A stretch of 64,000 bases of DNA from the NCBI GenBank assembly GCA_003021085.1, contig PXRE01000024.1:62001-126000 (forward strand), in the 5' to 3' direction. Below are positions 23,515 to 33,330 of this stretch, in pieces (the stretch's first letter is position 1; each line of letters begins with the position of its first letter). This DNA comes from Halobacteriales archaeon QS_1_68_20. GTDB taxonomy: Archaea > Halobacteriota > Halobacteria > Halobacteriales > PXRE01. Made by a program: the position numbers and the translations under genes. The notes under the pieces were generated by a model, which was not told where the DNA came from, ran no database searches, and saw nothing but the letters and a program-made list of their open reading frames with translations.

Positions 23515-24942
23515 TTACCCGAGGCTACCCTCCATCTCGAGTTCGATGAGGCGGTTCAGTTCGACCGCGTACTCGATGGGCAGTTCCTCGGTGATCGGTT
23601 CGATGAAGCCCGAGACGATCATCTGCTTGGCGTCGTCGTCGTCCAGGCCGCGGCTCTGCAGGTAGAACACGTCTTCGTCGCCGATCTTGCCGACGGTGGC
23701 CTCGTGGGCGACGTCGACCTTCGACTCCTCGATCTCCATGTACGGCATGGTGTCGCTCGTGGAGTCGTTGTCGAACATCAGGGCGTCGCACTCGACGGCC
23801 GTCGAGGAGTGCTCGGCGCCGTCGGCGATCCGGACGAGACCGCGGTAGTTGGTGCGGCCGCCGTCCTTGCTGATGGATTTGGACTCGATGGTCGAGTGGG
23901 TGTTCGGCGCGTTGTGGTAGACCTTCGCGCCGGTGTCGATGTCCTGGCCCTCGCCCGCGAAGGCGATGGTGATGTGGTTGTCGCTGGCGCCCCGGCCCTT
24001 GAGGATGGTCGAGGGGTACAGCATGGTGACCTTCGAGCCCATGCTCCCGGAGACCCACTCCATGCGGCCGTCCTTCTCGACGATGGCGCGCTTGGTGTTG
24101 AGGTTGAACGTGTTCTTCGACCAGTTCTGGACGGTCGAGTACTGGACGTGTGCGCCTTCCTTGACGAACACCTCGACGCCCCCGCTGTGGAGGTTGTGGG
24201 TGCCGTACTTCGGCGCGGAACAGCCCTCGATGTAGTGGACCTCGGAGTTCTCCTCGGCGATGATGAGCGTGTGCTCGAACTGGCCCATCCCCTCGGAGTT
24301 CATCCGGAAGTACAAGTACGCCTGGACGGGCATGTTCACGGTGGTGTCCTCGGGGATGTAGACGAACGAACCGCCCGACCAGATGGCGCCGTGCAGCGCA
24401 GCGAACTTGTTGTCGCTGGGCGGCACGCACTTCGTCATGAAGTACTCCTTGACCAGCTCGGGGTACTCCTGGACGGCCTTGTCCATGTCACAGAAGATGA
24501 CGCCCTTCTCCTCCCACTGCTCTTTCATGTTCTGGTAGACGATCTCGGACTCGTACTGGGCGCCGACGCCGGAGAGGGCGTTCTTCTCCGCCTCGGGGAT
24601 GCCGAGTTTGTCGAAGGTGTCCTTGATGTCTTCCGGGAGGTCCTCCCAGTCGTCGACCCCGCCGCGGGTGTCGATGTCCGGGCGGATGTACGGGACGATC
24701 TCCTCGGGGTTCAGGTCGGAGAGGTCCGGCTGGCCGGGCCAGTCCGTCGGCATCGGCATCGCGTGGTACTGCTCCAGCGCGCGCAGGCGGCGCTCGAGCA
24801 TCCACTCCGGTTCGTCCTTGTCCTCGCTGATGACCCGGATGGTCTCTTCTGTCAACCCGGCCTCGGCCTCGAAGGCAGAGTTCTCCTCCTTCTTGAACTC
24901 GAAGCGGGCCTCGGTGTCTGTCTCCCGTAGATCTTGACTCAT
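23515..24942 (-). CDS. sufB: Fe-S cluster assembly scaffold SufB
   Basis: A 475-residue protein with the SufB hallmarks: FIYIPEDT-like VYIPEDTTVNMPVQAYL, EGCSAPKYGTHNLHSGGVEV (the C-S-A-P motif), VQNWSKNTFNLNTKRAIV, GSMGSKVTMLYPSTIL and the final HEATVGKIGDEDVFYLQSRG. SufB provides the cluster-assembly site with SufC and SufD. It starts 57 bases after sufC. Confidence 0.95.
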   Translation of the reverse strand: MSQDLRETDTEARFEFKKEENSAFEAEAGLTEETIRVISEDKDEPEWMLERRLRALEQYHAMPMPTDWPGQPDLSDLNPEEIVPYIRPDIDTRGGVDDWEDLPEDIKDTFDKLGIPEAEKNALSGVGAQYESEIVYQNMKEQWEEKGVIFCDMDKAVQEYPELVKEYFMTKCVPPSDNKFAALHGAIWSGGSFVYIPEDTTVNMPVQAYLYFRMNSEGMGQFEHTLIIAEENSEVHYIEGCSAPKYGTHNLHSGGVEVFVKEGAHVQYSTVQNWSKNTFNLNTKRAIVEKDGRMEWVSGSMGSKVTMLYPSTILKGRGASDNHITIAFAGEGQDIDTGAKVYHNAPNTHSTIESKSISKDGGRTNYRGLVRIADGAEHSSTAVECDALMFDNDSTSDTMPYMEIEESKVDVAHEATVGKIGDEDVFYLQSRGLDDDDAKQMIVSGFIEPITEELPIEYAVELNRLIELEMEGSLG

Positions 24943-24999
24943 GGTTGATGGTTGATGGTTGGGTACCCAGCCTTTTATGGTTGTGCTAGCCGGATCCGG

Positions 25000-25905
25000 T
25001 TACGCGGTCCCGTAGACCTCCTCGCGGACCCAGTCGTAGCCCTGGTCCTCGAGCTTCGCGGCGAGTTCGGCGCCGCCCTCGATGGCGACCTCGCCGTCCA
25101 GCATCACGTGGACCTCGTCGGGCTCGACGTAGTCGAGGATCCGCTGGTAGTGGGTGATCTGCAGGATACCCGTCCCCTGCTCGTCGCGCAGGGCGTTGAT
25201 GCCGTCGGAGACGTCCTTCAGGCGGTCGATGTCAAGCCCGGAGTCGATCTCGTCCAGCACCGCGACGACGGGTTCGAGGATCGCGGCCTGCAGGACCTCG
25301 TTTTGCTTCTTCTCGCCGCCCGAGAAGCCGGCGTTGAGGTAGCGGTCCGCGAACGTCTCGTCCATGTCCAGCTGCTCCATCTTCTCCTGGAGCAACTGCT
25401 GGAACTCGGCCACGCCGATCTCGCCCTCGTCGGCGGGGCCCTCCATCGGGGAGGTGTCGTAGCCCGCCTCCTCGTCGTCGTCGGCCTCGTGCTCGTGCTC
25501 GTCCTCGAACAGTTCCTCGCGCTCCTCCAGCTTGGCGTTGAGCGCCTGCCGGAGGAAGTTCACCATCGTGACGCCCTCGATTTCGGCGGGATACTGGAAA
25601 CCGAGGTAGATGCCGAGGGCGGCACGCTCGTTGGGTTCGAGGTCCAGCAGGTCCCACTCCCGCTTGTCCTCGGGGATCTCCTCGTCGAACTCGTCGCCGT
25701 CCAGCCGGAGGAGCACCTCGCCGTCGGTGATCTCGTAGGCCGGGTGGCCCGCGATGACCTTCGCGAGCGTCGACTTGCCGGAGCCGTTCGGCCCCATCAG
25801 CGCGTGAATTTCGCCGCTCGCGACTTCGAGGTCGACGCCCCGGAGGATCGTCTCGCCCTCCTCTGCTACTTCAGCGTGCAGGTTGTTGATCTGGAGTGTA
25901 GCCAT
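25000..25905 (-). CDS. sufC: Fe-S cluster assembly ATPase SufC
   Basis: A 301-residue ABC ATPase with Walker A GPNGSGKST, Q-loop GFQYPAEIEGVT, signature FSGGEKKQNEVLQAA, Walker B VVAVLDEIDSGLD and a final ITHYQRIL H-loop, all typical of SufC. It is longer than bacterial SufC (about 250) because of an acidic His/Glu/Asp insertion after the Q-loop (residues about 130-165). The ATG at 25905 (MATLQINNLHAEV) is preferred to an upstream in-frame ATG on conservation. It leads the sufCBD operon. Confidence 0.95.
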   Translation of the reverse strand: MATLQINNLHAEVAEEGETILRGVDLEVASGEIHALMGPNGSGKSTLAKVIAGHPAYEITDGEVLLRLDGDEFDEEIPEDKREWDLLDLEPNERAALGIYLGFQYPAEIEGVTMVNFLRQALNAKLEEREELFEDEHEHEADDDEEAGYDTSPMEGPADEGEIGVAEFQQLLQEKMEQLDMDETFADRYLNAGFSGGEKKQNEVLQAAILEPVVAVLDEIDSGLDIDRLKDVSDGINALRDEQGTGILQITHYQRILDYVEPDEVHVMLDGEVAIEGGAELAAKLEDQGYDWVREEVYGTA

Positions 25906-26183
25906 ACCTATGTCGTTCGAATGGTGGGGAGACCGACCCATAATGCTTTCGCATTCGCGTGTAAACGGTTTCCGTTGGCGAAAATCTCTTTTCCTCATCG
26001 CGAAAAGCAGTGCTAGACGATGCCAACCGTCGACGGCAGCGACGGCGTCGACGTAACCGAAACGAGTTACGTCAGGATCGTCGCCTCGCGGTACTGCGAC
26101 GTCGGGTGCCCGTAGCCAAAGGGCAGATATGGGGCGAGGGCATACGTGGGGTGTCCGAACGCGGCCGGATCTAGGAGCCAGAC
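25906..26183. other. divergent promoter region of sufC and the histidine kinase
   Basis: A 278-base gap. AT-richer DNA at 25940-26005 presumably holds the suf promoter. A 31-codon frame (26020-26115, ending RYCDVGCP) is visible but too short to call. No other gene is seen. Confidence 0.4.
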
Positions 26184-27917
26184 ATGCTACCCCGGTTCAC
26201 GACGACCCCCTACACGCTACTGCTGGTAGCGACTGCGACGGGGATGACCGTGCTCACCCTGGGCGTCCTCCGATCGTCGTCCCGGTTGCGGTCCCGCTCT
26301 CGGCGTTCCGCGCTACTGCTGGCAGGGATGCTGGCGGTCACGGCCGTCTGGTGTGTGTCCTACGCCCTGCAGCTGTCCAGTCCCGACGCGGCCGCCGCAG
26401 GGTTCTGGAACGACGTTCGCCTGCTGGGGCCGACGCTCGTGTCGCCGCTGGTGGTCCTGTTCGCGGCGGAGTACACCGGTCGGGAAGCCTGGTTCCGTGG
26501 CCACCGCATCGTCGCCGTCTTCTCGATGACCGCGGTGACCAACGTTCTGGCGTGGACGAACGCCGCTCACGGCCTCGTCAGGCGTGACATCGCCGTCCCG
26601 CCGGGCGGCGACCTGTTCACCGAGGTCGCTCCCGGACCCTGGGCGCCGGTCTACGCCACGTTCAACTACCTGCTGATGGCCGCCGCCGTCTACATGCTCG
26701 TGGTGGCGTTGCGAGAGAGGGCCCGGTCGCGGCTGTATCGCGGCCAGGTCGGCACGCTCCTGGTCGCCCTGCTCGTCCCGACGGCGGCCAACCTGTTGTA
26801 CTTCCTCGGCGTGACCCGGGTCGACGGGACTCCCGTCGCCTTCGCGGTCGCTGGTGTGACGTTCGCGGTCTCGTTGTACCGGTACCGGCTGCTGGACATC
26901 GTCCCGATCGCCCGGAGCACGGTGTTCGAGAACGTCGAACTCGGGGCGCTCGTCGTCGACGCCGGCGGGACCGTCGTCGACGCCAACGAGTACGCCAGGC
27001 GGTTAGTCGATCAGGAGGCCCTCGTCGGAACGACCCTGCCGGAGCTGTTGCCGGCGGACTCCGCCGCGGTCGATCGACTCGCCGACCTCCAGAAGGGCAG
27101 CGATCGGATCGAGATCGAGACCGACGGTCGCTCCTGCTGGTTCGACGTCGACGTCACGCCCATCCAGGACGCGACCGGTCGACGCGTCGGCCGCGTCCTC
27201 ATGTTCAACGACGTCACCGAATCGGTGCGTCGCCAGCGGGAACTCCGGGAGCGCACGGAGCGACTGGAGCAAAAGAACGAACGACTCGACCAGTTCGCGA
27301 GCATCGTCTCCCACGACCTCCGGAACCCGCTCACCGTCGCCCAGGGACATCTCGACCTCGCCTACGAGGACCCCGATCCCGAGACCCTCTCGGAGATCGA
27401 GGTCTCGCTCGACCGGATGGAGGAGATGGTCGACGAGGTCCTGGCGCTCGCTCGCCAGTCCCGTGACCCGGTCGACCCACAGCAGGTCGACCTGGCGGCC
27501 GTCGCCGCGGAGGCCTGGGATCACGTCGACACGGGGGAGGCCACCCTCCACGTCGACACCACCCGGGCGGTGACCGGCGACCCCACGCGACTCGTGCAGG
27601 CCTTCGAGAACCTCTTCCGGAACACCCTCGATCACGGCCCCGACGACGTCACGGTCCGGGTCGGCGACCTCGACGGAGAGACCGCATCCGACTCCGGGGG
27701 AGACGACTGCTCAGGCGGGTTCTTCGTCGAGGACGACGGCCCGGGCATTCCGGCAGGGGCCCGTGAGAAGGTGTTCGACCGGGGATTCACGACGACGACC
27801 GACGGGACCGGGTTCGGCCTCGCCATCGTCCGACGGACCGTCGAGGCACACGGCTGGTCGATCGGGGTGACGGAGGGCACCGACGGTGGCGCCCGCTTCG
27901 AGATCCTGACCGGTTGA
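26184..27917 (+). CDS. membrane sensor histidine kinase (7TM-PAS-HisKA-HATPase)
   Basis: A 577-residue sensor. About residues 5-235 hold seven membrane helices of the haloarchaeal 7TM sensor type; a PAS domain follows (VELGALVVDAGGTVVDANEY, about 245-340), then the dimerisation helix with the phospho-acceptor His (SIVSHDLRNPLTVAQGHL) and an ATPase domain with N box (FENLFRNTLDHG), G1 (VEDDGPGIP) and G2 (GFGLAIVRRTV). No response regulator is adjacent, so it is an orphan kinase. The ligand is unknown. The gene is divergent from sufC. Confidence 0.88.
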   Translation: MLPRFTTTPYTLLLVATATGMTVLTLGVLRSSSRLRSRSRRSALLLAGMLAVTAVWCVSYALQLSSPDAAAAGFWNDVRLLGPTLVSPLVVLFAAEYTGREAWFRGHRIVAVFSMTAVTNVLAWTNAAHGLVRRDIAVPPGGDLFTEVAPGPWAPVYATFNYLLMAAAVYMLVVALRERARSRLYRGQVGTLLVALLVPTAANLLYFLGVTRVDGTPVAFAVAGVTFAVSLYRYRLLDIVPIARSTVFENVELGALVVDAGGTVVDANEYARRLVDQEALVGTTLPELLPADSAAVDRLADLQKGSDRIEIETDGRSCWFDVDVTPIQDATGRRVGRVLMFNDVTESVRRQRELRERTERLEQKNERLDQFASIVSHDLRNPLTVAQGHLDLAYEDPDPETLSEIEVSLDRMEEMVDEVLALARQSRDPVDPQQVDLAAVAAEAWDHVDTGEATLHVDTTRAVTGDPTRLVQAFENLFRNTLDHGPDDVTVRVGDLDGETASDSGGDDCSGGFFVEDDGPGIPAGAREKVFDRGFTTTTDGTGFGLAIVRRTVEAHGWSIGVTEGTDGGARFEILTG

Positions 27918-27999
27918 ACGGGTCGACGAGTGGACTATCCGGTGTATTTCCCGGTGATACGACCCGGCGCGGCGGAGGTCCGACTACACGGCCCGGGGG

Positions 28000-30900
28000 T
28001 TACGTGAAACTCCCCAGGCCGGTCTGTTGCTGACCGGTCTTGACCTCCTCCCAGGAGACGTCCAGCGCCTTGAGGATGCGGGCGATCGGGCCCTTCAGCG
28101 TCTTGTCGAGCATCTTGTCCCAGTCGACCGCGAACTTTTCGGGAATCTGATCGTCGTACTCGAAGCAGATCACGTCCGGATCGCGCTTGAACTCCGCGTA
28201 CAGCGGATCGTGCTGTGGGTCGAGTCCCATCTCGTCCTCCACGCGCTCGAAGAAGTCGGGGTGGACCTTCTCCAGGTAGAGGCGTTTGGGTTTACTGCCG
28301 CGCTGGAAGTTCGTGCCCAACAGGAGGTTGGCGTACTTCGCGCCGCGGACCTGGGCGGTGTCGGTGTCGTAGTTGTCCAGGCGCTTGCCGATCCCGCCCG
28401 GGATCGCGACCTCCTCGTAGGAGTACTCGCCGGCCAGGAAGTCCTCGATGACGTCGTTGAGGTACGACTTCACGTCCTCGATGTCCTCGCCCTTCACGAT
28501 CATCTCGATGACCTGGTGCTGGACCTCCTTCGTGACGGGCGCGATGTCGCTGCGCTTGTACTCGAAGCCCGTGATGTCGACGTCGTCGACTTCCTTGCCC
28601 TCCTTCCAGACGATGTGACCCGCGTACCGCTTCTTCTTGCCCGCCTGGAAGAACCGCCGGTAGAGCTTCTCGAACTCGATCTGGAAGCGGTTCTCGTCGG
28701 CGTTCAACTCCTCGCCCGCGAACTCGTCGTACCGGCTGTTGATGTGGTCCTCGATGTCGAACGACTGTCCGATCGCGTCCTCGACCGAGACGTCTCCGCC
28801 GAGTTCGAGCATGACCGAGTCGGTGTTGTGGAGAACGATCCCGCCCACGGCGTCCACGAAGTTGTCGTTCTCCGCAACGCTCAGATCGTACACGTACCCG
28901 TCGTGATCGGCCTCGACGAGACGTGGCTCGCGACCGGAACGGGAGTACTCACAGGTTCGGATCGTGTAGGAACCTTTCTCCTCCCGGTATTTGAGCGAGT
29001 GTTTCCGGCCGCGCTGAGTCAGGAGAGTCGAAAGGCCCGCCGCGAGCTCTCGACTCGTCGTCTCGAAGTCGAAATTCCGATCACAGTACTCCTCGGAGTA
29101 CTGCGGGAACTCCCTCGACCCGTCTCCCTCTACGAGCACCGAGAGGAACAGCTTCTGTCGTTGCTCCGGAAGGTGGAAGACGAACGAGGGGATGCGCTTC
29201 CCCCGTGACGTCTGCCCGGCGAACTCGCGGAAGAACACCGCCGCGAGTTCGTTCATCATCTGTAACTTCAGGGTCTGGCCGTCGTACGCGACGCTCGCTT
29301 CGCCGTTTGCGGTTTCGTATTCGACGGATCGTTCGCCGGACGAATCGCTCTCGGTGATGCCCGCGGACGTGTTCTCGAACAGTCGGTGGTAATCCGCCTG
29401 CAACTGTTCGAGCCACTCGCGTCGAGATTCGGCTATACTCGCGCCGAATGTACAGTCGGTCGTTTCGATAGTCGACGCGCTCCCCTCCGTGACGTATGCG
29501 GCGAGAAGTCTAACGAGCGATCGACCGTCCTCGCCGTTCACGTCGACGTATCTCTGTATTTTGACGGTCGAATCGACGTCACCGTGATGTTCGTGGCCGA
29601 ACCAGACGTGCTGGTCGTCTGCGTGTACCCGCTTGACTTTGGTCTTGGCGTTTTCCGATCCCACGCTCCGTCCGTCCTCGTATTCGCGGGTGTATCCCTG
29701 GAGTACCTCGTACACGTCGACCGTCTCGACGGTATCGACGTCGGGGACGCCGGGGATACGGAGTGGCTCGTCGACCTTCTCGGGAGGTCGCTCGACGAAC
29801 TCACCGTCTTCTTCGACGACGTAGGAGTGATCGCGGGTCGTCGTCGATTCGCCGAACTTGTGCTGTAGTTTGACGACGTTCTTGTCGGTCTCGTGCCTGA
29901 TGACCTCCTCGATCGGCTGCCACTCCGACCTTGCCTCGTTCGAGAGCGAAAGCGCCTCCCACCCGTCCAGATCCTGCCGTTCCTTCGGGCTAGGTACGGT
30001 TTCGACGGTTCCGCCGTCGGCGGTGATAACCGTCGCCCGTTCGGGTCTCCGGGTCGCTGCCTCGAAGAGGTCTTCGATCGGGAGAATGCGGACCCTGTCG
30101 TCTGGGTCGCGGACGACTATCGGCCGATCGCCCGTAACGCTGTCCCCGTACGTAACTTGATAATCCATCTCGTCCACCACGTCGGCAGTGAAACGGATGA
30201 CGTCCCGCCCAGTTGCGGTGACGGCGGACGCGGCGTCCTTGTCGTACAGGCGGAACCGTTCCCATCCGGACACGCCATACAGCGATTGCCCGACGAACTG
30301 GAACTTGCCGTTTCGCCCCGCCATAAGCGTGTGGTTGTCTCCGACGGTCACGCAGTAGACGCCGTTCTCCGCCGTACTGCGGGACGCGCTTCGGTGCATC
30401 CGTAGTGTGTTCTTCGAATCCTCGGTGACGGAGATGCGCCACGTCCCCCCGTCGTCCTGGGTGTAGTTGGCCGTCAGCCCGAGGTGGACACACAGCCGCA
30501 GCACGTCGTCGCGGAGTTGCTGGCTCGACGTGGAGTACCGCCAGGAGTCGATCTGTCGGTCCCCGTCGCCGGCGATAAGCGTCTCCAGGAACAGGCGTTT
30601 CTGGCTCTCTTCGAGATCGAACACGAACTCCGGGATCCGTTTCTCGGCGCTACCTGCGCCACAACTCGACCGCAAAAACTCTCCGAGCAGCTTCGAGGTG
30701 AACTGATAGCTACGGTCGTCCGCGTAGTAGTCGAATCCCAATCGTTCGAGCAACTCGCCGATCGCTTCGTGATCGGACGTTCCGCCATCCGGGGCGATCC
30801 TCGCCTCCTGGGCGATCTCGATGTCCGTGGCGGACCCACGGAGGTTGTCACCGAACTGCTTCTCTTCGGACGTGTAGACGTTGCCCTCCGTGATGTACCA

Positions 30901-33306
30901 CGCCAGCAGTTCGAGGAAGTCCTCTCCGTCGTACGTTCTGGGGATCCACTTGCGCCCGGATTCCCGGTGGACGAAACTCCGTTCGCAGACGGACTCCACG
31001 TATTCCCGTTGTTCTTCGAATTCCTCCGCGGTCAACACGTAACCGGTTTCCCCGACGTCGGCTTTCGGAACGCGTCGCGGGGTCCATCCGAGTTCGGCGG
31101 TGAACGTGTGGCCGTGGACCGACGGGCGGACCCAGACCTCGTAGTCACCGTCGACGAACTCCGTGAGATCGACCTCGTCGAGGTGATTTCCGGACGGACC
31201 GTCCCAACCGTGGGGAAGCTGGTAGTTCGTTGCCCGGTCGAGTTCCCCCGCTTCGACGAAACGGTAGTCGTCCTCGTCCCAGGAGATGCCATTCGTCTCG
31301 TTCTTGCGGACGAGCATCCTGTGGTTCGGCGTCACGCGGAAGTCGATCTTGCTCGTCTCGACGTCGACGAGTTCCCCGTCGTAGTCCGGATAGGCGTGCG
31401 TATCGACCACCGATTTGACCTCCATTTCCATCGTTCCCGGATCGAGCGAGTAGACTTCGTCGCCGACGTCGAGGTCGGTGATCTGCCGGACGCCCTCGGG
31501 TGTCAGCACCTCGGTGTCCGGCGTGAAGCAGTTCATGATCACCTTCACGGCGCCCTGCTGGCGATCGTACAGCTCGAACGGTTCACTACCAGGGTCGTGC
31601 TCGTTACGTAGTTCCTTCTTCTCCTCGCGCTCGGTCAGCAACTCGTCGACCATCTCCCGGATGATCCCGTCCGGTTCCTTGTGGAAGCGGATGTCGTTGG
31701 GTGCCCGATACGTCTGCTCTTCGAACTCCTGCTGGCTGTCGAACTCGTCGGGGTCGGCCTTCGTCTCCGGCGACGCGTTGATCGTCACCATCGACATCGG
31801 GTACAGGCTCTTGAGGTCCAGCACCGAGACGTTCTCCTTGACGCCGGTGATCGGCTCGAAGACGGCGCCGCCCTCGAACTCCTCGCCGCCCTCCACGGTA
31901 CCCTTCGAGGGGAGCGCGAACTCCCCGTGGGCCTTTTGGAGCACGTACATGTCGACGGCGTCGCCCGCGGTGGGTGCATCTTCGATCTTGCACCCGACGA
32001 ACGCCGCGACTTCCTGCCAGAAGGCGATGACCTCCTGCTTGCGGTCGAGTTCGACGCAGATTTCGACGTCACGCAGGTTGTACTCCAGCAGTTGCGCCGG
32101 GTCGTCCTCCCAGAGGTCGCCGATGTCGCCCGGGTACCGTTCCTTACCGACGCCGAGCTCCATCTCCCCCACGGCGTCCAGGCGATACGACTCCAGTTCC
32201 GAGAACTTCGTCGACCGGTACCCCCGGAGCAGGTCGAACACGACCCGGCCCTTCACGTCGGGGCCGCCCCAGTCGCTCCGCCACACCTCGTCGATCCGGG
32301 AGAGGCGTTCGATGGAGAGGTCGAAGTCGTGGTCCGGCCAGTCGCCGACCTCCTCCAGACGGTCCAGCAGGTAGGGGGCGTCGAAGTCCTCGAAGTTCCA
32401 CCCCGTCAGGACGTCGGGGTCGGTCTCCTCGACGTACCCGAGGTAGTCGTCGAGCATCGCGGGTTCGCTCGTGAACGTCCGTACGTCGACGGTCAGGTCG
32501 GCGTCCTCGTCGATGGGATCGTACGCCGACAGGTCCTCGGGCACCTCGGCGTCCTCGTGGAGGTCCGGTGCCTCGTACAGCCAGACGACGTACTCGTCGC
32601 GGTAGGAGTCGTGGCTGGTGAGACAGATGATATCCTCCTCGCCCTCTTCCGGGAAGCCGTGGCGGTCGTCCACCTCAATGTCCATCGTGTGCACGCGCGC
32701 CTCGGGGGTGACGTCGGCCGGTTCCACCTCGTCCTCCGGGACGACGAGGACGCCGTCGTCCCGTCGGCGCTCCGGGACGGCGACGCCGCCGTTGATCCCC
32801 TTGTCGATGAGAAACCGGTTGGGAAACAGGATGTCGGCCTCGTAGTGGTCGTCCCAGCGGTCACGGACGTTCCCGACGTCCCTTGGGGTCTGGCCGGTGA
32901 TCCTCGTCAACCGCTCGCCACGGATGCTCTCGTAGTGGTTCCCGTCCTCGTCGGTCTCCGACCAGCCCGTGATCCGGTCGTCTGCCGCGAGTTCCTCCTC
33001 GTCGACGTCCCCGGTCGACACGTAGAAGTACGGGTCGACCCCGAGGACGCGGACGTGCTCCAGGTCGCCGTCGGCGCTGCGCCCGAAGACGTGGATCACC
33101 GGCCGCTCGTTCGGGCCGCTCCCTTCGACGGCGTAGTCGACCTGGACGACAGCGAGTTCGAGGTGGCCGGTGGCGTCGGGGACGCCCGCCCGCTCGGGGT
33201 CGACGCGTTCGGCGCTGTTCTCGTCGGTGCCGGCGACGGCGGCGGCTTCCTCCTCCGGGCGCTCGTCGCCCCCGCCGCCGAACTCGCCGAGTCCCGTCTG
33301 TTCCAT
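28000..33306 (-). CDS. polB: family B DNA polymerase with two inteins
   Basis: The precursor has 1768 residues; removing two inteins (415 and 439 residues) leaves a 914-residue polymerase. Exonuclease motifs are HTMDIEVDD, TGWNFEDFDAPYL and EYNLRDVEI. Polymerase motif A is VLDLKSLYPMSM, motif B is KVIMN plus SLYG (split by intein 1) and motif C is YGD plus TDS (split by intein 2); KKRY follows. This is the replicative/repair polymerase B of archaea. The first about 45 residues are an acidic haloarchaeal extension. It has its own promoter and converges on the histidine kinase. Correct splicing is needed at both sites because each intein breaks an active-site motif. Confidence 0.95.
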   Translation of the reverse strand: MEQTGLGEFGGGGDERPEEEAAAVAGTDENSAERVDPERAGVPDATGHLELAVVQVDYAVEGSGPNERPVIHVFGRSADGDLEHVRVLGVDPYFYVSTGDVDEEELAADDRITGWSETDEDGNHYESIRGERLTRITGQTPRDVGNVRDRWDDHYEADILFPNRFLIDKGINGGVAVPERRRDDGVLVVPEDEVEPADVTPEARVHTMDIEVDDRHGFPEEGEEDIICLTSHDSYRDEYVVWLYEAPDLHEDAEVPEDLSAYDPIDEDADLTVDVRTFTSEPAMLDDYLGYVEETDPDVLTGWNFEDFDAPYLLDRLEEVGDWPDHDFDLSIERLSRIDEVWRSDWGGPDVKGRVVFDLLRGYRSTKFSELESYRLDAVGEMELGVGKERYPGDIGDLWEDDPAQLLEYNLRDVEICVELDRKQEVIAFWQEVAAFVGCKIEDAPTAGDAVDMYVLQKAHGEFALPSKGTVEGGEEFEGGAVFEPITGVKENVSVLDLKSLYPMSMVTINASPETKADPDEFDSQQEFEEQTYRAPNDIRFHKEPDGIIREMVDELLTEREEKKELRNEHDPGSEPFELYDRQQGAVKVIMNCFTPDTEVLTPEGVRQITDLDVGDEVYSLDPGTMEMEVKSVVDTHAYPDYDGELVDVETSKIDFRVTPNHRMLVRKNETNGISWDEDDYRFVEAGELDRATNYQLPHGWDGPSGNHLDEVDLTEFVDGDYEVWVRPSVHGHTFTAELGWTPRRVPKADVGETGYVLTAEEFEEQREYVESVCERSFVHRESGRKWIPRTYDGEDFLELLAWYITEGNVYTSEEKQFGDNLRGSATDIEIAQEARIAPDGGTSDHEAIGELLERLGFDYYADDRSYQFTSKLLGEFLRSSCGAGSAEKRIPEFVFDLEESQKRLFLETLIAGDGDRQIDSWRYSTSSQQLRDDVLRLCVHLGLTANYTQDDGGTWRISVTEDSKNTLRMHRSASRSTAENGVYCVTVGDNHTLMAGRNGKFQFVGQSLYGVSGWERFRLYDKDAASAVTATGRDVIRFTADVVDEMDYQVTYGDSVTGDRPIVVRDPDDRVRILPIEDLFEAATRRPERATVITADGGTVETVPSPKERQDLDGWEALSLSNEARSEWQPIEEVIRHETDKNVVKLQHKFGESTTTRDHSYVVEEDGEFVERPPEKVDEPLRIPGVPDVDTVETVDVYEVLQGYTREYEDGRSVGSENAKTKVKRVHADDQHVWFGHEHHGDVDSTVKIQRYVDVNGEDGRSLVRLLAAYVTEGSASTIETTDCTFGASIAESRREWLEQLQADYHRLFENTSAGITESDSSGERSVEYETANGEASVAYDGQTLKLQMMNELAAVFFREFAGQTSRGKRIPSFVFHLPEQRQKLFLSVLVEGDGSREFPQYSEEYCDRNFDFETTSRELAAGLSTLLTQRGRKHSLKYREEKGSYTIRTCEYSRSGREPRLVEADHDGYVYDLSVAENDNFVDAVGGIVLHNTDSVMLELGGDVSVEDAIGQSFDIEDHINSRYDEFAGEELNADENRFQIEFEKLYRRFFQAGKKKRYAGHIVWKEGKEVDDVDITGFEYKRSDIAPVTKEVQHQVIEMIVKGEDIEDVKSYLNDVIEDFLAGEYSYEEVAIPGGIGKRLDNYDTDTAQVRGAKYANLLLGTNFQRGSKPKRLYLEKVHPDFFERVEDEMGLDPQHDPLYAEFKRDPDVICFEYDDQIPEKFAVDWDKMLDKTLKGPIARILKALDVSWEEVKTGQQQTGLGSFT
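28825..30141 (-). mobile_element. intein 2 of PolB (motif C, YGD/TDS), LAGLIDADG type
   Basis: Precursor residues 1056-1494 (439 residues), splitting YGD from TDS. It begins with Ser (SVTGDRPIVVR) and ends VDAVGGIVLHN before Thr, the standard His-Asn end. The endonuclease motifs are LLAAYVTEGSA and LFLSVLVEGDGSRE. Block B is TTRDHSYVV and block F VYDLSVAENDNFV. Confidence 0.92.
30286..31530 (-). mobile_element. intein 1 of PolB (motif B), LAGLIDADG type
   Basis: Precursor residues 593-1007 (415 residues), inserted between Asn and Ser of KVIMN-SLYG. Block A is CFTPDTEVLTPEG, block B VTPNHRMLV, homing endonuclease blocks LLAWYITEGNV and LFLETLIAGDGDR, block F VYCVTVGDNHTLM. The C-terminus is FQFVGQ before Ser, so the usual His-Asn end is replaced by Gly-Gln. 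Gln-ended inteins are known to splice, with altered chemistry. The endonuclease looks intact by its two motifs. Confidence 0.9.
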
Positions 33307-33330
33307 TGCTACGCGGCTTTCGGCGTCCCC

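Noticed and set aside
23389-24930. 513-codon frame opposite sufB
   Set aside because: No start signals, no recognisable domain; sufB is unambiguous on the minus strand.
26020-26115. 31-codon frame between sufC and the histidine kinase
   Set aside because: Too short, no promoter at the right distance and no similarity known to me.
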